Shown one piece after another: positions 25,062 to 34,631 of a stretch of DNA of 64,000 nucleotides. The notes under the pieces are model-generated. The model did not search any database. It had not been told where the DNA came from and saw only the letters and a program-made list of their open reading frames with translations. Origin of the DNA: Dyadobacter sp. MSC1_007 (GTDB taxonomy: Bacteria; Bacteroidota; Bacteroidia; Cytophagales; Spirosomataceae); the NCBI RefSeq assembly GCF_023667495.1, contig NZ_JAMOZL010000007.1:310001-374000 (forward strand), read 5' to 3'. Numbering within the stretch: the stretch's first letter is position 1; each line of letters starts with the position of its first letter. Made by a program: the position numbers and the translations under genes.

Positions 25062-26729
25062 CTAGGCCAGCTTCTTATACTTAATCCTTTTGGGAGTCGC
25101 TTCCGTGCCCAAACGCTTCCGGCGGTTTTCTTCATATTCTGAGAAATTACCCTCGAACCAATAAACCTGTGAGTCGCCTTCAAATGCTAGGATATGCGTA
25201 GCCACGCGGTCAAGGAACCACCTGTCGTGGGAAATGATCACTGCACAGCCTGCAAAGTTTTCCAAACCTTCTTCCAATGCTCTCAGTGTGTTAATATCCA
25301 AGTCATTGGTAGGCTCATCCAGCAATAGCAAATTGCCACCTTCTTTCAAAGTCATGGCAAGGTGCACCCGGTTACGTTCACCACCGGACAGCGTTCCTAC
25401 CTTCTTTTCCTGATCACCACCGCCGAAGTTGAAACGGCTCACATACGCGCGCGCATTTGACTGTTTCCCCGCAATCATAATCCAGTCGTTACCGTCGGCA
25501 ATGCTCTGGTAAACCGTCTTGGCAGGATCAAGATTGTCGTGTTCCTGGTCTACATAGGCCAGTTGCACGGTATCACCCACGTCGAAATGGCCTGTCAGTG
25601 GTTTCAACTGACCGGTAATGAGCTTGAATAAGGTGGTCTTACCCGCGCCATTCGGTCCGATAATGCCCACAATACCGTTTGGCGGCAATGCAAAGCTGAG
25701 GTTTTCGTACAATAGCCTGTCCCCAAAACCCATTGATACATTATGCGCTTCGATAACCTTGTTGCCGAGCCTTGGGCCGGATGGGATAAAGATTTCCAGT
25801 TTTTCTTCTTTCTCCCTGCCTTCTTCACTAAGCAGTTTTTCATATGCCCCGAGCCTCGCCTTGGATTTCGCCTGACGGGCTTTTGGTGCCAACCGTACCC
25901 ATTCGAGTTCGCGTTGCAGCGTTTTCTGGCGTTTGGATTCAGTTTTTTCTTCTTTTTTCAAACGCTCCTGCTTCTGTTCAAGCCAGGAAGTGTAGTTCCC
26001 TTTCCATGGAATACCTTCGCCACGGTCGAGTTCGAGGATCCAGCCAGCCACATTGTCGAGGAAATAGCGATCGTGGGTTACGGCAATGACGGTACCTTTA
26101 TATTGTCTGAGGTGTTCTTCGAGCCATAGCACTGATTCGGCGTCGAGGTGGTTGGTAGGCTCATCCAATAGGAGCACATCCGGCTGGCGGAGCAATAGTC
26201 GGCATAATGCAACGCGGCGTTTTTCTCCACCCGAAAGTGTCGACACCAATGTATCGGAAGGTGGGCAGCGCAATGCATCCATTGCTATTTCCAGCCTGTT
26301 ATCCAGGTTCCAGGCGTCGGCAGCGTCCAGTTTTTCCTGAACTTCTCCCTGCCGTTCGAGTAATTTGTCAAAGTCCGCATCCTCTTCTCCGAATGCTTCA
26401 TTGATCTGATCGAACTCCTTTAATAGGTTTACGATTTCCTGAACACCCTCTTCCACGGTCTCCCTAACTGTCTTGGTAGGGTCAAGTTTTGGCTCTTGTT
26501 CGAGCATCCCAACCGAGTAACCAGGAGAGAAAACGACATCGCCCTGAATGTCTTTATCGATGCCGGCAATAACGCGTAAAAGTGTTGATTTCCCGGAACC
26601 ATTCAGACCTAAAACCCCGATTTTTGCACCATAAAAAAAGGATAAATAAATGTTTTTGATAATATGTCTGTTGGGGGGAATGATTTTGTTAACCCCCGAC
26701 ATTGAGAAAATAATGGTTTCGTTACTCAT
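25062..26729 (-). CDS. ettA: ABC-F translation factor, EttA-like
   Basis: About 555 residues from the ATG at 26729 (MSNETIIFSMSGVNKIIPPN). Two ABC ATPase domains: Walker A GLNGSGKSTLLR and GPNGAGKTTLF, signatures LSGGEKRRVALC and LSGGERNRVHLA, Walker B LLLDEPTNHLD and LLLDEPTNDLD. They are joined by a charged ABC-F linker (about residues 245-320), with no membrane segments. EttA acts at the ribosomal E site and gates translation according to ATP/ADP level. It is divergent from the DUF349 gene with 71 bases between starts. Confidence 0.93.
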   Translation of the reverse strand: MSNETIIFSMSGVNKIIPPNRHIIKNIYLSFFYGAKIGVLGLNGSGKSTLLRVIAGIDKDIQGDVVFSPGYSVGMLEQEPKLDPTKTVRETVEEGVQEIVNLLKEFDQINEAFGEEDADFDKLLERQGEVQEKLDAADAWNLDNRLEIAMDALRCPPSDTLVSTLSGGEKRRVALCRLLLRQPDVLLLDEPTNHLDAESVLWLEEHLRQYKGTVIAVTHDRYFLDNVAGWILELDRGEGIPWKGNYTSWLEQKQERLKKEEKTESKRQKTLQRELEWVRLAPKARQAKSKARLGAYEKLLSEEGREKEEKLEIFIPSGPRLGNKVIEAHNVSMGFGDRLLYENLSFALPPNGIVGIIGPNGAGKTTLFKLITGQLKPLTGHFDVGDTVQLAYVDQEHDNLDPAKTVYQSIADGNDWIMIAGKQSNARAYVSRFNFGGGDQEKKVGTLSGGERNRVHLAMTLKEGGNLLLLDEPTNDLDINTLRALEEGLENFAGCAVIISHDRWFLDRVATHILAFEGDSQVYWFEGNFSEYEENRRKRLGTEATPKRIKYKKLA

Positions 26730-26800
26730 TTTTTGTTTAATTTGTGCGTAACAAATATCGTTATATATCCCTACACTTAGCAGATAAAAAAATTGAAAGA

Positions 26801-28081
26801 ATGGAAAATGCCACATTGAATGATGAATACGGCTACGTTAAAGACAGCAAAGTATTTTTAAAGGGGTACCTGGATTTCCCCGACCGGCAAATTGGAGAAG
26901 TGAAAAGGACGGAGCAGGAAGCGATAGATTATTTCAAGAATCGTTTCAATATTGTCCTGAACAAAGTAGAGCAGCTGGAAAACGAAATAGATGAAGCGCT
27001 TAATAAGGGCTCCTATCTTACCAAGTTAATACAGCTCCAACGCAAGCTGAAGGGGTTTGACGCACTCGGGGATTTTGTACCGCTTTTGAAGAGGCTTGAA
27101 GAGAAGGAAGAGTATCTGAAAGGCCTGATCGAAGTGAACCAGCTGAAAAACCTGGAAATCAAAAGAGCTCTGATTGAAGACGTGAAAGTTGCTGCTGCGG
27201 TTACGGATTACGCTGCTGCAACCGACCAGATTCAGGAGATCAAAGCCAAATGGATCCGGACCGGTCCTGTGGAAAAAGAATATCAGGAGGAAGTGGAAAC
27301 TACTTTCCAGCAAATCCTGGACGATTTCTTCCAGCGTCGCCGTGATTACTTCGACGAACAAAACAAACTCAATCAGGCACGCATTGAAGAATACGAGCGC
27401 CTGATTAAGATAACTAAAACACTTAGTTATGCGAAGGATCTCGATGAAGCCTATCAAAAGGCCCGCGATGTTCGTAATGCATGGAATAATGTAGGGGAAG
27501 TTCCTCCCAAGCGTTTCTTTAAGGTTAATAAGGCTTACCGCCATTTCCTTAAATTGTTCTACGATAAATATAACCTTGCGAAAGGGATCGAGCCGAAAGT
27601 ACGCGTCGACCCACGCATTGTGGAACAGCAGAAGCTGTTGCAACAAGCAGAAGTGCTTCTGAAACAGCCTGATATCATTGAAGCGTCACAGGAAGCGAAG
27701 GTGTTGCTCAGCAAATGGAAGGAAATCAAAATCCCTTTCAAAATGGCCGACAAAGAGCTTGCCGAACGTTTCAGAATGGTATGCGACAAGATATTTGAGC
27801 TTAGCTATCTGGCCAGGGTTATCAGTCGTAAATACCCTGCATTCGATCTGAAAAGCCCAGAAGAACAACTCAGGACTAAATACAGAGAACTGGAATGGCT
27901 GGCTAAAAGAGAGAAAAGCGACCTCGAATTCGCTATCCTCGAATTTGACCGTACCGCCACTGGCGATCCTGAACTGGACAAGCCAGCCGTGGGCCGGATC
28001 AATATCCAGAAACGGAAGGTGCAGATGAAAGAGAAGATCCTCTCAGAATTTGAAAGAAAACTGAAAGCGATTACCGGATAA
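26801..28081 (+). CDS. DUF349 coiled-coil protein
   Basis: 426 residues from the ATG at 26801. Almost entirely helical with repeated DUF349 units such as IQEIKAKWIRTGPVEKEYQE, ARDVRNAWNNVGEVPPKRFF and LSKWKEIKIPFKMADKELAE, each carrying the Trp-containing 'W...G..P' pattern. Homologues are universal in Bacteroidota; function is not established, although nucleic-acid or ribosome association has been proposed for DUF349 proteins. Its divergent partner is ettA, a translation factor. Confidence 0.85.
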   Translation: MENATLNDEYGYVKDSKVFLKGYLDFPDRQIGEVKRTEQEAIDYFKNRFNIVLNKVEQLENEIDEALNKGSYLTKLIQLQRKLKGFDALGDFVPLLKRLEEKEEYLKGLIEVNQLKNLEIKRALIEDVKVAAAVTDYAAATDQIQEIKAKWIRTGPVEKEYQEEVETTFQQILDDFFQRRRDYFDEQNKLNQARIEEYERLIKITKTLSYAKDLDEAYQKARDVRNAWNNVGEVPPKRFFKVNKAYRHFLKLFYDKYNLAKGIEPKVRVDPRIVEQQKLLQQAEVLLKQPDIIEASQEAKVLLSKWKEIKIPFKMADKELAERFRMVCDKIFELSYLARVISRKYPAFDLKSPEEQLRTKYRELEWLAKREKSDLEFAILEFDRTATGDPELDKPAVGRINIQKRKVQMKEKILSEFERKLKAITG

Positions 28082-28089
28082 GGGTATCG

Positions 28090-29112
28090 CTAATGACGCA
28101 TAGAAGATTTATTAATTACCAAATTGGATTGCAATACCCTGGTCTCAAACTCGACCGGGGTATTTTTGCTTTCGATCAAATCCAGCAGCAACGAAGTAGC
28201 CTGTTGCCCCATCTCGAATGAAGGCTGTGTAACCGAACTTACCGGCGGGTCGAGGAGCGAGGACATGGCCAGGTCGCAGAAACCAACTACCGCCACATCG
28301 TCGGGCATCTTGTAGCCCAGTTGTCTTAATGCCCAGTGAATACCCATTGTAATGCGGTCACTCGCACCAAAAATAGCGTCGGGCCGCTCGCGTAATGCCA
28401 TCAGTTGGTAAGTGCGTTCGGTTCCACCTGCCTGGGTGATTTCACTGTGCAACACCCATTCCTCCTGAAATTTGATATCATACTTCCTCAATGCATCCTT
28501 ATAGCCTTCGAGCCTGAAACGGGTGATCGACACCGGCTTCGGGCCTGCTATATGCGCGATACGCCTGCAACCGCGCTTGATAAGGTGCTCAGTAGCCTCA
28601 AATGCACCTTTGTAATCGTCAATCCTGACCTTGTGCGTCTGCATAGCATCGCTTACCCGGTCGAAAAACACGACGGGAATGCCCTGGTCCTGCAATGAGG
28701 CGAAATGATCGATGTTTTCGGACTGGCTTGATATTGCTACAATGAGCCCGTCCACCCGGCGGGAGGCGATATGCCTCGTTGCGGACCGCTCGCGTTCGAG
28801 CAGCTCGTGACTCTGGTAGATCATCGTATGGTAGCCCCGGCTGTAAGCAATGTCTTCTACGCCTCCGATAGCCGAAGAGTAAAACCGGTTGGCAATATCC
28901 GGTACAATTACACCGATCGTCTGCGTGCGGTTTTTGAGCAGACTGATCGCAATCGGGTTGGGGTAATAGTTGAGCTCCTCCGCAAGGTTGATGACCTTTT
29001 GCTTGGTTTCTTCACTGATTTCGCTGCTATCACGAAGCGCCCGCGACACGGTCGATTTCGAGATGTTCAGCTGACGGGCAATCTCTTTAATTGTAATTGA
29101 AACCTTCTTCAT
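28090..29112 (-). CDS. LacI-family transcriptional regulator
   Basis: 340 residues. N-terminal LacI helix-turn-helix: ITIKEIARQLNISKSTVSRA, then LRDSSEISEETKQKVINLAE with the hinge helix, followed by a periplasmic-binding-protein-like sensor domain (IGVIVPDIANRFYSSAIGGV; DAIFGASDRITMGIHWALRQ; VVGFCDLAMSSLLDPPVSSV). Given the adjacent uronate genes, it most likely senses a hexuronate pathway intermediate such as KDG, but that is inference from location. Short GGGAACGG repeats lie upstream of its start and may be its own operator. Confidence 0.92.
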   Translation of the reverse strand: MKKVSITIKEIARQLNISKSTVSRALRDSSEISEETKQKVINLAEELNYYPNPIAISLLKNRTQTIGVIVPDIANRFYSSAIGGVEDIAYSRGYHTMIYQSHELLERERSATRHIASRRVDGLIVAISSQSENIDHFASLQDQGIPVVFFDRVSDAMQTHKVRIDDYKGAFEATEHLIKRGCRRIAHIAGPKPVSITRFRLEGYKDALRKYDIKFQEEWVLHSEITQAGGTERTYQLMALRERPDAIFGASDRITMGIHWALRQLGYKMPDDVAVVGFCDLAMSSLLDPPVSSVTQPSFEMGQQATSLLLDLIESKNTPVEFETRVLQSNLVINKSSMRH

Positions 29113-29220
29113 GGAGCAATATGGAAATAGTACAATTCTTGTCTCGGTGTTCTAAACCGACCCGACGCCACCGTGTTGCACAATATCAAAATTCCTGCAC
29201 AAAGTTCCGGGAAAAATTGC

Positions 29221-29248
29221 GGGAACGGGAACGGTTTCGGGAACGGTT
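29221..29248. repeat. Short GGGAACGG repeats upstream of the LacI gene
   Basis: Three copies of GGGAACGG start at 29221, 29227 and 29239 (offsets 6 and 12), the last two followed by TT. They sit in the 280-base region between the divergent lacI-type and sigma-factor genes. They may be an operator array, or a low-complexity stretch. Confidence 0.4.
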
Positions 29249-29394
29249 GCGTAAATTTATTGCTTTTTTTAAAGAATTATTTTTGTGTATCAACGAATCT
29301 CTCGCTAAACTAGGTAACTGATCGACGAAGTACAAGGGCAGATCACCACTACAAATCCAGGAAATTTTCTATATAATTAACCTAGCTCAGTTAC

Positions 29395-30006
29395 ATGGAG
29401 ACAAATTCTTTTACCAGCGCTTTACCATCGGCTTGTTCCCAGAAAAGCATCCTGGAAACTTTGTTCGGCAGGGTAGTGACTACCGGTGATTACAATGCAT
29501 TCAGAGAGTTGTTTACGCGTAATTACCGTTCGCTTTGCAATTATGCCATGCGGGTTGTTGTGACGCGCGAAATTGCGGAGGAGGTTGTATCTGATGTGTT
29601 TGTAAAGCTTTGGAAAAATCGTGAGCAGATCGAGGTGCATACTTCATTTCAGGCTTACATTTACAGGGCCGTACGCAATCAGGCGCTGGATTATCTGAAA
29701 CTTCGGATACACCGCCAGAACGAACGCGATTCGCTGGAATCAGTGCAGTGGAATATGAGCCATGCAGACCATTTCTCTCCTGCGGAAGAGCTTTCCTACA
29801 ATGAGTTCTATTCGCATGTAGAAGGCTGCATTCAAGCGTTGCCACGCCAATGCCAGCTCATTTTCCGGCTTAGCAGGGAAGAAGGACTGCGTTACCGCGA
29901 TATCGCCGAGCGCCTCGAAATATCTGTCAAAACAGTGGAAACACAAATGAGCAGGGCATTGAAAGTACTGCGCGAGCGCGTACCGGAGCATCGATTGGTA
30001 GCTTAG
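29395..30006 (+). CDS. ECF sigma-70 factor (Bacteroidota expansion type)
   Basis: 203 residues with region 2 (FTRNYRSLCNYAMRVVVTRE, VVSDVFVKLWKNREQI) and region 4 (LPRQCQLIFRLSREEGLRYR, DIAERLEISVKTVETQMSRA). Typical of the large group of Bacteroidota ECF factors usually paired with FecR anti-sigma and SusC/D genes. Here no anti-sigma or Sus gene follows; the next genes are for hexuronate catabolism. It is probably autonomous or controlled by a distant partner. Confidence 0.92.
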   Translation: METNSFTSALPSACSQKSILETLFGRVVTTGDYNAFRELFTRNYRSLCNYAMRVVVTREIAEEVVSDVFVKLWKNREQIEVHTSFQAYIYRAVRNQALDYLKLRIHRQNERDSLESVQWNMSHADHFSPAEELSYNEFYSHVEGCIQALPRQCQLIFRLSREEGLRYRDIAERLEISVKTVETQMSRALKVLRERVPEHRLVA

Positions 30007-30014
30007 GGGTATAA

Positions 30015-30135
30015 GCTGTAGGCTATAAGCAATAGGCTTTTAGCTTTTGGAATACTTCGATTTGACTTTTGATCTGAAATTAACTATTAATATAAAGAGC
30101 CTAAAGCTTAAAGCCTACAGCTTATAGCCTACAGC
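30015..30135. repeat. Long imperfect inverted repeat (palindromic intergenic element)
   Basis: GCTGTAGGCTATAAGC (30015-30030) pairs exactly with GCTTATAGCCTACAGC (30120-30135). Pairing continues inward imperfectly for about 18 more bases (TAGGCTTTTAGC against GCTTAAAGCCTA). The right arm itself contains two tandem GCCTACAGC words. This forms a 121-base hairpin between the sigma-factor gene and uxuA. It resembles REP or MITE-like intergenic units; it may also attenuate transcription into uxuA. Confidence 0.75.
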
Positions 30136-30156
30136 GCCGCAAGGCATTCTACTAAC

Positions 30157-31344
30157 ATGGCACTAGAACAAACTTGGCGCTGGTTTGGACCTAATGATCC
30201 TGTATCGTTGCAGGATATTCGTCAGGCCGGCGCGACGGGGATCGTCACAGCATTACATCATATTCCTAACGGACAAGTTTGGGAAATAGAAGAAATCAGG
30301 GCACGCAAGGAAATGATAGAAGCAGCTGGCCTGACATGGTCAGTAGTAGAGAGCGTGCCGGTCCATGAAGCGATCAAGACGCGTACAGGTGATTTTGAGC
30401 GTTATATCCTAAATTATCAGCAATCGCTCCGTAACCTGGGCCAATGCGGGATCGATACAGTTTGCTACAATTTTATGCCTATTCTCGACTGGACGCGCAC
30501 CGATCTGGACGCACCGATGAAAGATGGCTCCACCGGCTTGCGGTTTGATGCAACGCAGTTCGCAGCATTTGATCTTTATCTTTTAGAAAGGCCGGGTGCG
30601 CAGGAGATTTACAGCGACGAGCAGCAAAAAGAAGCAAAAAGGTGGCTCGACGGTGCTTCGCAGGACGAAATCCAGAAGCTCGTACGTAATATCATCGCCG
30701 GATTACCAGGATCGGAGGAGAGTTTTACGATCGAGGAGTTCAGGAAAGTGCTGGATACTTATAAGCATATCGGCGACCTGGAATTGCGGACGCATTTGTA
30801 CCAGTTTATTCAGGCTATCGGCCCGGTAGCCGAGGAGGCGGGTATCCGGCTTGCAATTCACCCGGACGATCCACCATATCCTATTTTGGGGCTTCCAAGG
30901 GTGGTTAGTACTGAGAATGACGCATTGTTGCTGCTTGAAGCTTACGATCACCGCGCCAATGGTCTCTGTTTCTGCACTGGATCTTACGGGGTAAGGCCGG
31001 ATAACGACCTCAGCGGGATGGTGAAGAGACTTGGTGACCGGGTCCATTTCATACACTTGCGGGCCACCAAGCGCGAGCACGACGGAAGTTTTTATGAGGC
31101 CGATCACCTTGACGGTGACGTTGATATGTACGCGGTAATGAGCGCATTGGTAAGGGAACAGAAAAGGCGCGAAAGTGAAGGTAGAACCGACCTGCGTATG
31201 CCTTTCCGTCCTGACCATGGCCACCGGATGCTGGACGATCTTTCCGCAACCAAAAGAACGAACCCCGGCTACACGGCTATCGGGCGCCTGCGCGGACTGG
31301 CAGAGTTGCGTGGCCTTGAATATGGTATTGAAAGAAGTTTGTGA
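30157..31344 (+). CDS. uxuA: Mannonate dehydratase
   Basis: 395 residues, the usual length for UxuA, a xylose-isomerase-like TIM barrel that dehydrates D-mannonate to 2-keto-3-deoxygluconate (KDG). Diagnostic parts: [35 protein letters not shown] segment ([20 protein letters not shown]), [20 protein letters not shown], and the C-terminal [13 protein letters not shown]. Metal ligands include the His of AIHPDDP and HGH. First gene of the hexuronate run, followed by uxaC 7 bases later. Confidence 0.96.
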   Translation: MALEQTWRWFGPNDPVSLQDIRQAGATGIVTALHHIPNGQVWEIEEIRARKEMIEAAGLTWSVVESVPVHEAIKTRTGDFERYILNYQQSLRNLGQCGIDTVCYNFMPILDWTRTDLDAPMKDGSTGLRFDATQFAAFDLYLLERPGAQEIYSDEQQKEAKRWLDGASQDEIQKLVRNIIAGLPGSEESFTIEEFRKVLDTYKHIGDLELRTHLYQFIQAIGPVAEEAGIRLAIHPDDPPYPILGLPRVVSTENDALLLLEAYDHRANGLCFCTGSYGVRPDNDLSGMVKRLGDRVHFIHLRATKREHDGSFYEADHLDGDVDMYAVMSALVREQKRRESEGRTDLRMPFRPDHGHRMLDDLSATKRTNPGYTAIGRLRGLAELRGLEYGIERSL

Positions 31345-31351
31345 CCGAAAC

Positions 31352-32788
31352 ATGAAAGAAATGGAATCAATGACTACCGCAGTACAGAAGACCTTCATAT
31401 CGGAGGATTTTCTTCTCCGTTCGGAAACCGCGCGTATCCTTTATCATGATTACGCAAAGGAAATGCCGATTATCGATTACCACTGCCACCTTCCACCCGA
31501 TCAGATCGCGGAAGACAAGCAGTTTGGCAACCTGACACAGGCCTGGCTTTACGGCGACCATTACAAATGGCGGGCTATGCGCGCCAACGGTATCAACGAG
31601 CGCTATTGCACCGGGGATGCCAGCGACTGGGAGAAATTTGAACAATGGGCGGCAACAGTTCCATACACCATTCGTAACCCACTGTATCACTGGACGCACC
31701 TGGAATTGCTTCGCTATTTCGATATCGATATCCTGCTTAATAAAGATACTGCAAGAGAAATATATGACGAGTGTTCGGCCAAATTGCAGCAGCCTGATTT
31801 TTCGGTGAAAAGCCTTTTGAACCGGATGAATGTGAAGATCATCTGCACCACTGATGATCCGACCGATAACCTGGAATATCACCGCCAGATTGCGGACAGC
31901 GGGTTTAATATCAAAGTATTGCCGACTTTCCGCCCGGATAAGGCGATGCTCCTGGTCGATTCTCCGGAAGAATTTAAACAATACCTTTCTAAACTCGCGC
32001 AAGCAGCGGGAACGGGTGAGATCACATCGTATGAAGCGCTTCTTGCCGCATTGCAAAACCGTCACGACTTTTTTGCTTCCATGGGAGGCAAGTTGTCGGA
32101 TCATGGATTGGAGCATATTTATGCATCTTTTGACGAAACAGCGGCGCGTGAAGCTTTCGCTGCTACGGTAAAAGGTGAGCTCGCTTCGGATGCGCAGCGT
32201 CATGCATTCAAGTCTGTTTTGCTTTATGAACTTGCCAAAATGGACCATGCCAAGAGCTGGACACAACAATTCCACCTTGGCGCGCTGAGAAACAACAATG
32301 CCCGCATGCTACGCGAGCTGGGCCCTGACACTGGATGGGATTCCATCGGCGATTACAGCCAGGCGCAGGCATTGTCGAAATTCCTGAACAAGCTCGATTC
32401 GACCAATCAGCTTGCCAAAACGATACTTTATAACCTCAACCCATCGGACAACGAGGTGATTGCCACTATGACCGGGAATTATAACGACGGAACAGTGGCC
32501 GGCAAGATGCAATTTGGATCAGGCTGGTGGTTCCTTGACCAGAAGGACGGAATGGAGCGCCAGATGAATGCATTATCGAACATGGGCCTTCTGAGCCGCT
32601 TCGTAGGCATGCTCACCGATTCGCGCAGCTTCCTGTCTTATCCGAGACATGAGTATTTTCGTCGGATCCTTTGTAACCTGATCGGAAACGATGTGGAAAA
32701 CGGGGAATTGCCGAATGATATTCAATGGTTAGGAAAACTGGTAGAAGATATTTCGTACCGCAATGCCAATCAGTATTTTGGCTTTTAA
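31352..32788 (+). CDS. uxaC: Glucuronate (uronate) isomerase
   Basis: About 478 residues if it starts at ATG 31352, seven bases after the uxuA stop; in-frame ATGs at 31361 and 31370 are alternatives. The open frame extends well into uxuA but that part is not family-like. Amidohydrolase-fold enzyme interconverting glucuronate/fructuronate and galacturonate/tagaturonate. Seen: metal-binding PIIDYHCHLPPDQIAEDKQF near the N terminus, CTTDDPTDNLEYHRQI, and the C-terminal SRSFLSYPRHEYFRRILCNL. A clear terminator follows, so uxuA-uxaC is one unit. Confidence 0.95.
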   Translation: MKEMESMTTAVQKTFISEDFLLRSETARILYHDYAKEMPIIDYHCHLPPDQIAEDKQFGNLTQAWLYGDHYKWRAMRANGINERYCTGDASDWEKFEQWAATVPYTIRNPLYHWTHLELLRYFDIDILLNKDTAREIYDECSAKLQQPDFSVKSLLNRMNVKIICTTDDPTDNLEYHRQIADSGFNIKVLPTFRPDKAMLLVDSPEEFKQYLSKLAQAAGTGEITSYEALLAALQNRHDFFASMGGKLSDHGLEHIYASFDETAAREAFAATVKGELASDAQRHAFKSVLLYELAKMDHAKSWTQQFHLGALRNNNARMLRELGPDTGWDSIGDYSQAQALSKFLNKLDSTNQLAKTILYNLNPSDNEVIATMTGNYNDGTVAGKMQFGSGWWFLDQKDGMERQMNALSNMGLLSRFVGMLTDSRSFLSYPRHEYFRRILCNLIGNDVENGELPNDIQWLGKLVEDISYRNANQYFGF

Positions 32789-32820
32789 TTAAAAATCGAA
32801 TTTAAATGCAGCGATAATGG

Positions 32821-32851
32821 ATAGCCCACACATTTGTTGTGGGCTATTTTA
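32821..32851 (+). terminator. Intrinsic terminator after uxaC
   Basis: ATAGCCCACA (32821-32830) pairs with TGTGGGCTAT (32838-32847), followed by TTTTA. It separates uxuA-uxaC from kdgK-kdgA. Confidence 0.85.
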
Positions 32852-32940
32852 ATGTTAATACTTAATTTTAACCGATAATTCATTTTTTCAAAAGCCCGTC
32901 AGGGAGATCATTCTTTGGCAAACGGGCAATAGTTTAAAAT

Positions 32941-33936
32941 ATGGCTCAGATTGTTTCCTTTGGAGAAGTCCTTATGCGGCTCTCCACTCCCGGTTTTTCC
33001 CGTTTTGAACAAGCCCGTCAATTGAATGTTACTTATGCAGGTGGTGAAGCCAATGTTTCCACCGCCCTTGCATATTGGGGACACAGCACGGCGCATGTCA
33101 CGCGTTTCCCCGATTCACCTATTGGCAGGGCTGCGGCACAATATCTGCATTTTCATGGTGTGGATGTTTCGCACATTATCTACGGCGGTCCGCGGATGGC
33201 TGTTTATTTCCTGGAAACGGGTGCGTCACTGCGGGGCAGCCAGATCGTTTACGATCGCGCCAACTCGTCGCTGGCCACGATCGACCCAAAGGAGATTGAC
33301 TGGGATTCGATCCTTAAAGATGCCAAATGGTTTCATTGGGCGGGTATTACACCTGCATTATCGCAGGGAGCTGCGGACGCATTGCTGGACGGTATCCGCA
33401 CAGCCCGCAAGTACGGGATCACTGTTTCGGGCGATATTTTCTATCGGGCCAATCTTTGGAAATATGGAAAAAAACCATCCGATATCCTTCCCGAGCTTAC
33501 TGCCGGAACAGACATTGTAATCGCCAACAGCATTAATATCAAGGAGATTTTTGACATCGATGGAAACGATTTTATAGAATCCTGCGTCAACTTACAGAAG
33601 GCATTTCCCCAGGTAAGCACGGTTGTCGATACAAAAAGGACTTCGATCAGCGCTTCGCATAACCTTTTGAGGGCGATGTTGTGGAATGGTAAGGAGTTGC
33701 TGGAAACGGAGGATATCGAGATCAACCCTATTATCGACCGTGTAGGCGGCGGTGACGCATTCATTGCGGGTCTCATCCACGGTCTGATCACTTTCGACGA
33801 CCAGCAAAAAGCGCTGGAATTCGGCGTTGCCGCTTCTGCATTGAAACATACCATTGAAGGCGACGCATTGATTTCCACCATCGCCGAAGTAGAAGCAATC
33901 CGTCAGGGAGAAACCTCAGGAAGAATCAAACGCTAA
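32941..33936 (+). CDS. kdgK: 2-keto-3-deoxygluconate kinase
   Basis: 331 residues, PfkB/ribokinase fold. N-terminal IVSFGEVLMRLSTPGFSRFE and the YAGGEANVSTALAYWGHSTA substrate lid; the C-terminal catalytic motif VGGGDAFIAGLIHGL contains the base Asp of the GxGD motif. It phosphorylates KDG to KDPG. The kdgA gene begins 29 bases downstream, so the product passes straight to the next enzyme. Confidence 0.93.
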   Translation: MAQIVSFGEVLMRLSTPGFSRFEQARQLNVTYAGGEANVSTALAYWGHSTAHVTRFPDSPIGRAAAQYLHFHGVDVSHIIYGGPRMAVYFLETGASLRGSQIVYDRANSSLATIDPKEIDWDSILKDAKWFHWAGITPALSQGAADALLDGIRTARKYGITVSGDIFYRANLWKYGKKPSDILPELTAGTDIVIANSINIKEIFDIDGNDFIESCVNLQKAFPQVSTVVDTKRTSISASHNLLRAMLWNGKELLETEDIEINPIIDRVGGGDAFIAGLIHGLITFDDQQKALEFGVAASALKHTIEGDALISTIAEVEAIRQGETSGRIKR

Positions 33937-33965
33937 CAAAGCCAATAGCTGGCAGCCTATTATTT

Positions 33966-34631
33966 ATGGATAAAGAAACAACACTCATACTTTTGAACGA
34001 GGTCGGCATTTTGCCCCTGTTCTACCATGCCGACATTGAGATCGCGAAAGAGGTGGTCAATGCAAGCTACCGGGGTGGGGCACGTGCATTTGAATTCACC
34101 AACCGCGGTGAGAACGCATACACCGTGTTCATCGAACTGCTAGCCTACACCAAGGAAAGCCTTCCGGGCCTCTCATTGGGGATCGGTACTATTTACGATG
34201 AAGAAACGGCGCAAAAGTACATTGATGCCGGTGCTGATTTCATCGTAACGCCTTGCCTGAATCCAGCAGTGGGGCATGCTTGCGTGAAAGCGGGTATTCC
34301 CTGGATTCCGGGCGTTTCCACCCTGACCGAAATCTTCAATGCGCAGCAAGCCGGTGCCGAAGTAGTGAAACTCTTCCCCGGAGAAGTGGTAGGCTCCGCA
34401 TTCGTGCGCGCCATCCGCGGGCCAATGCCGAAAGTGAAGATCATGGTGACAGGAGGTGTACAGCCAACCCGCGAAAGTATCAACGAATGGTTCGGTGCCG
34501 GAGCTTACGCGGTAGGCTTGGGATCCAATCTTTTCCCGAAAGATGTTGTAGCAGAAGGAAACTATCCCTGGATCGAGCAAAAAGTAGCTGAAAGTATCGG
34601 GCTCGTGAAGGAGTTCAGGGCGAATAGCTGA
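33966..34631 (+). CDS. kdgA: KDPG / 4-hydroxy-2-oxoglutarate aldolase
   Basis: 221 residues, class I aldolase TIM barrel of the Eda family. The Schiff-base Lys lies in EVVKLFPGEVVG, with the conserved Glu in ARAFEFTNRGENAYTVF and FIVTPCLNPAVGHACVKAGI. It splits KDPG to pyruvate and glyceraldehyde 3-phosphate. It is slightly longer at the N terminus than E. coli Eda. Convergent with the Uma2 gene; the two stop codons are adjacent. Confidence 0.94.
   Translation: MDKETTLILLNEVGILPLFYHADIEIAKEVVNASYRGGARAFEFTNRGENAYTVFIELLAYTKESLPGLSLGIGTIYDEETAQKYIDAGADFIVTPCLNPAVGHACVKAGIPWIPGVSTLTEIFNAQQAGAEVVKLFPGEVVGSAFVRAIRGPMPKVKIMVTGGVQPTRESINEWFGAGAYAVGLGSNLFPKDVVAEGNYPWIEQKVAESIGLVKEFRANS

Noticed and set aside
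29097..29321. A 74-codon plus-strand frame in the LacI/sigma intergenic region
   Set aside because: Low-complexity composition over the GGGAACGG repeats and no family resemblance.
31175..31351. N-terminal extension of uxaC overlapping uxuA
   Set aside because: The extra 59 residues are unlike the family and lie within the uxuA coding region.
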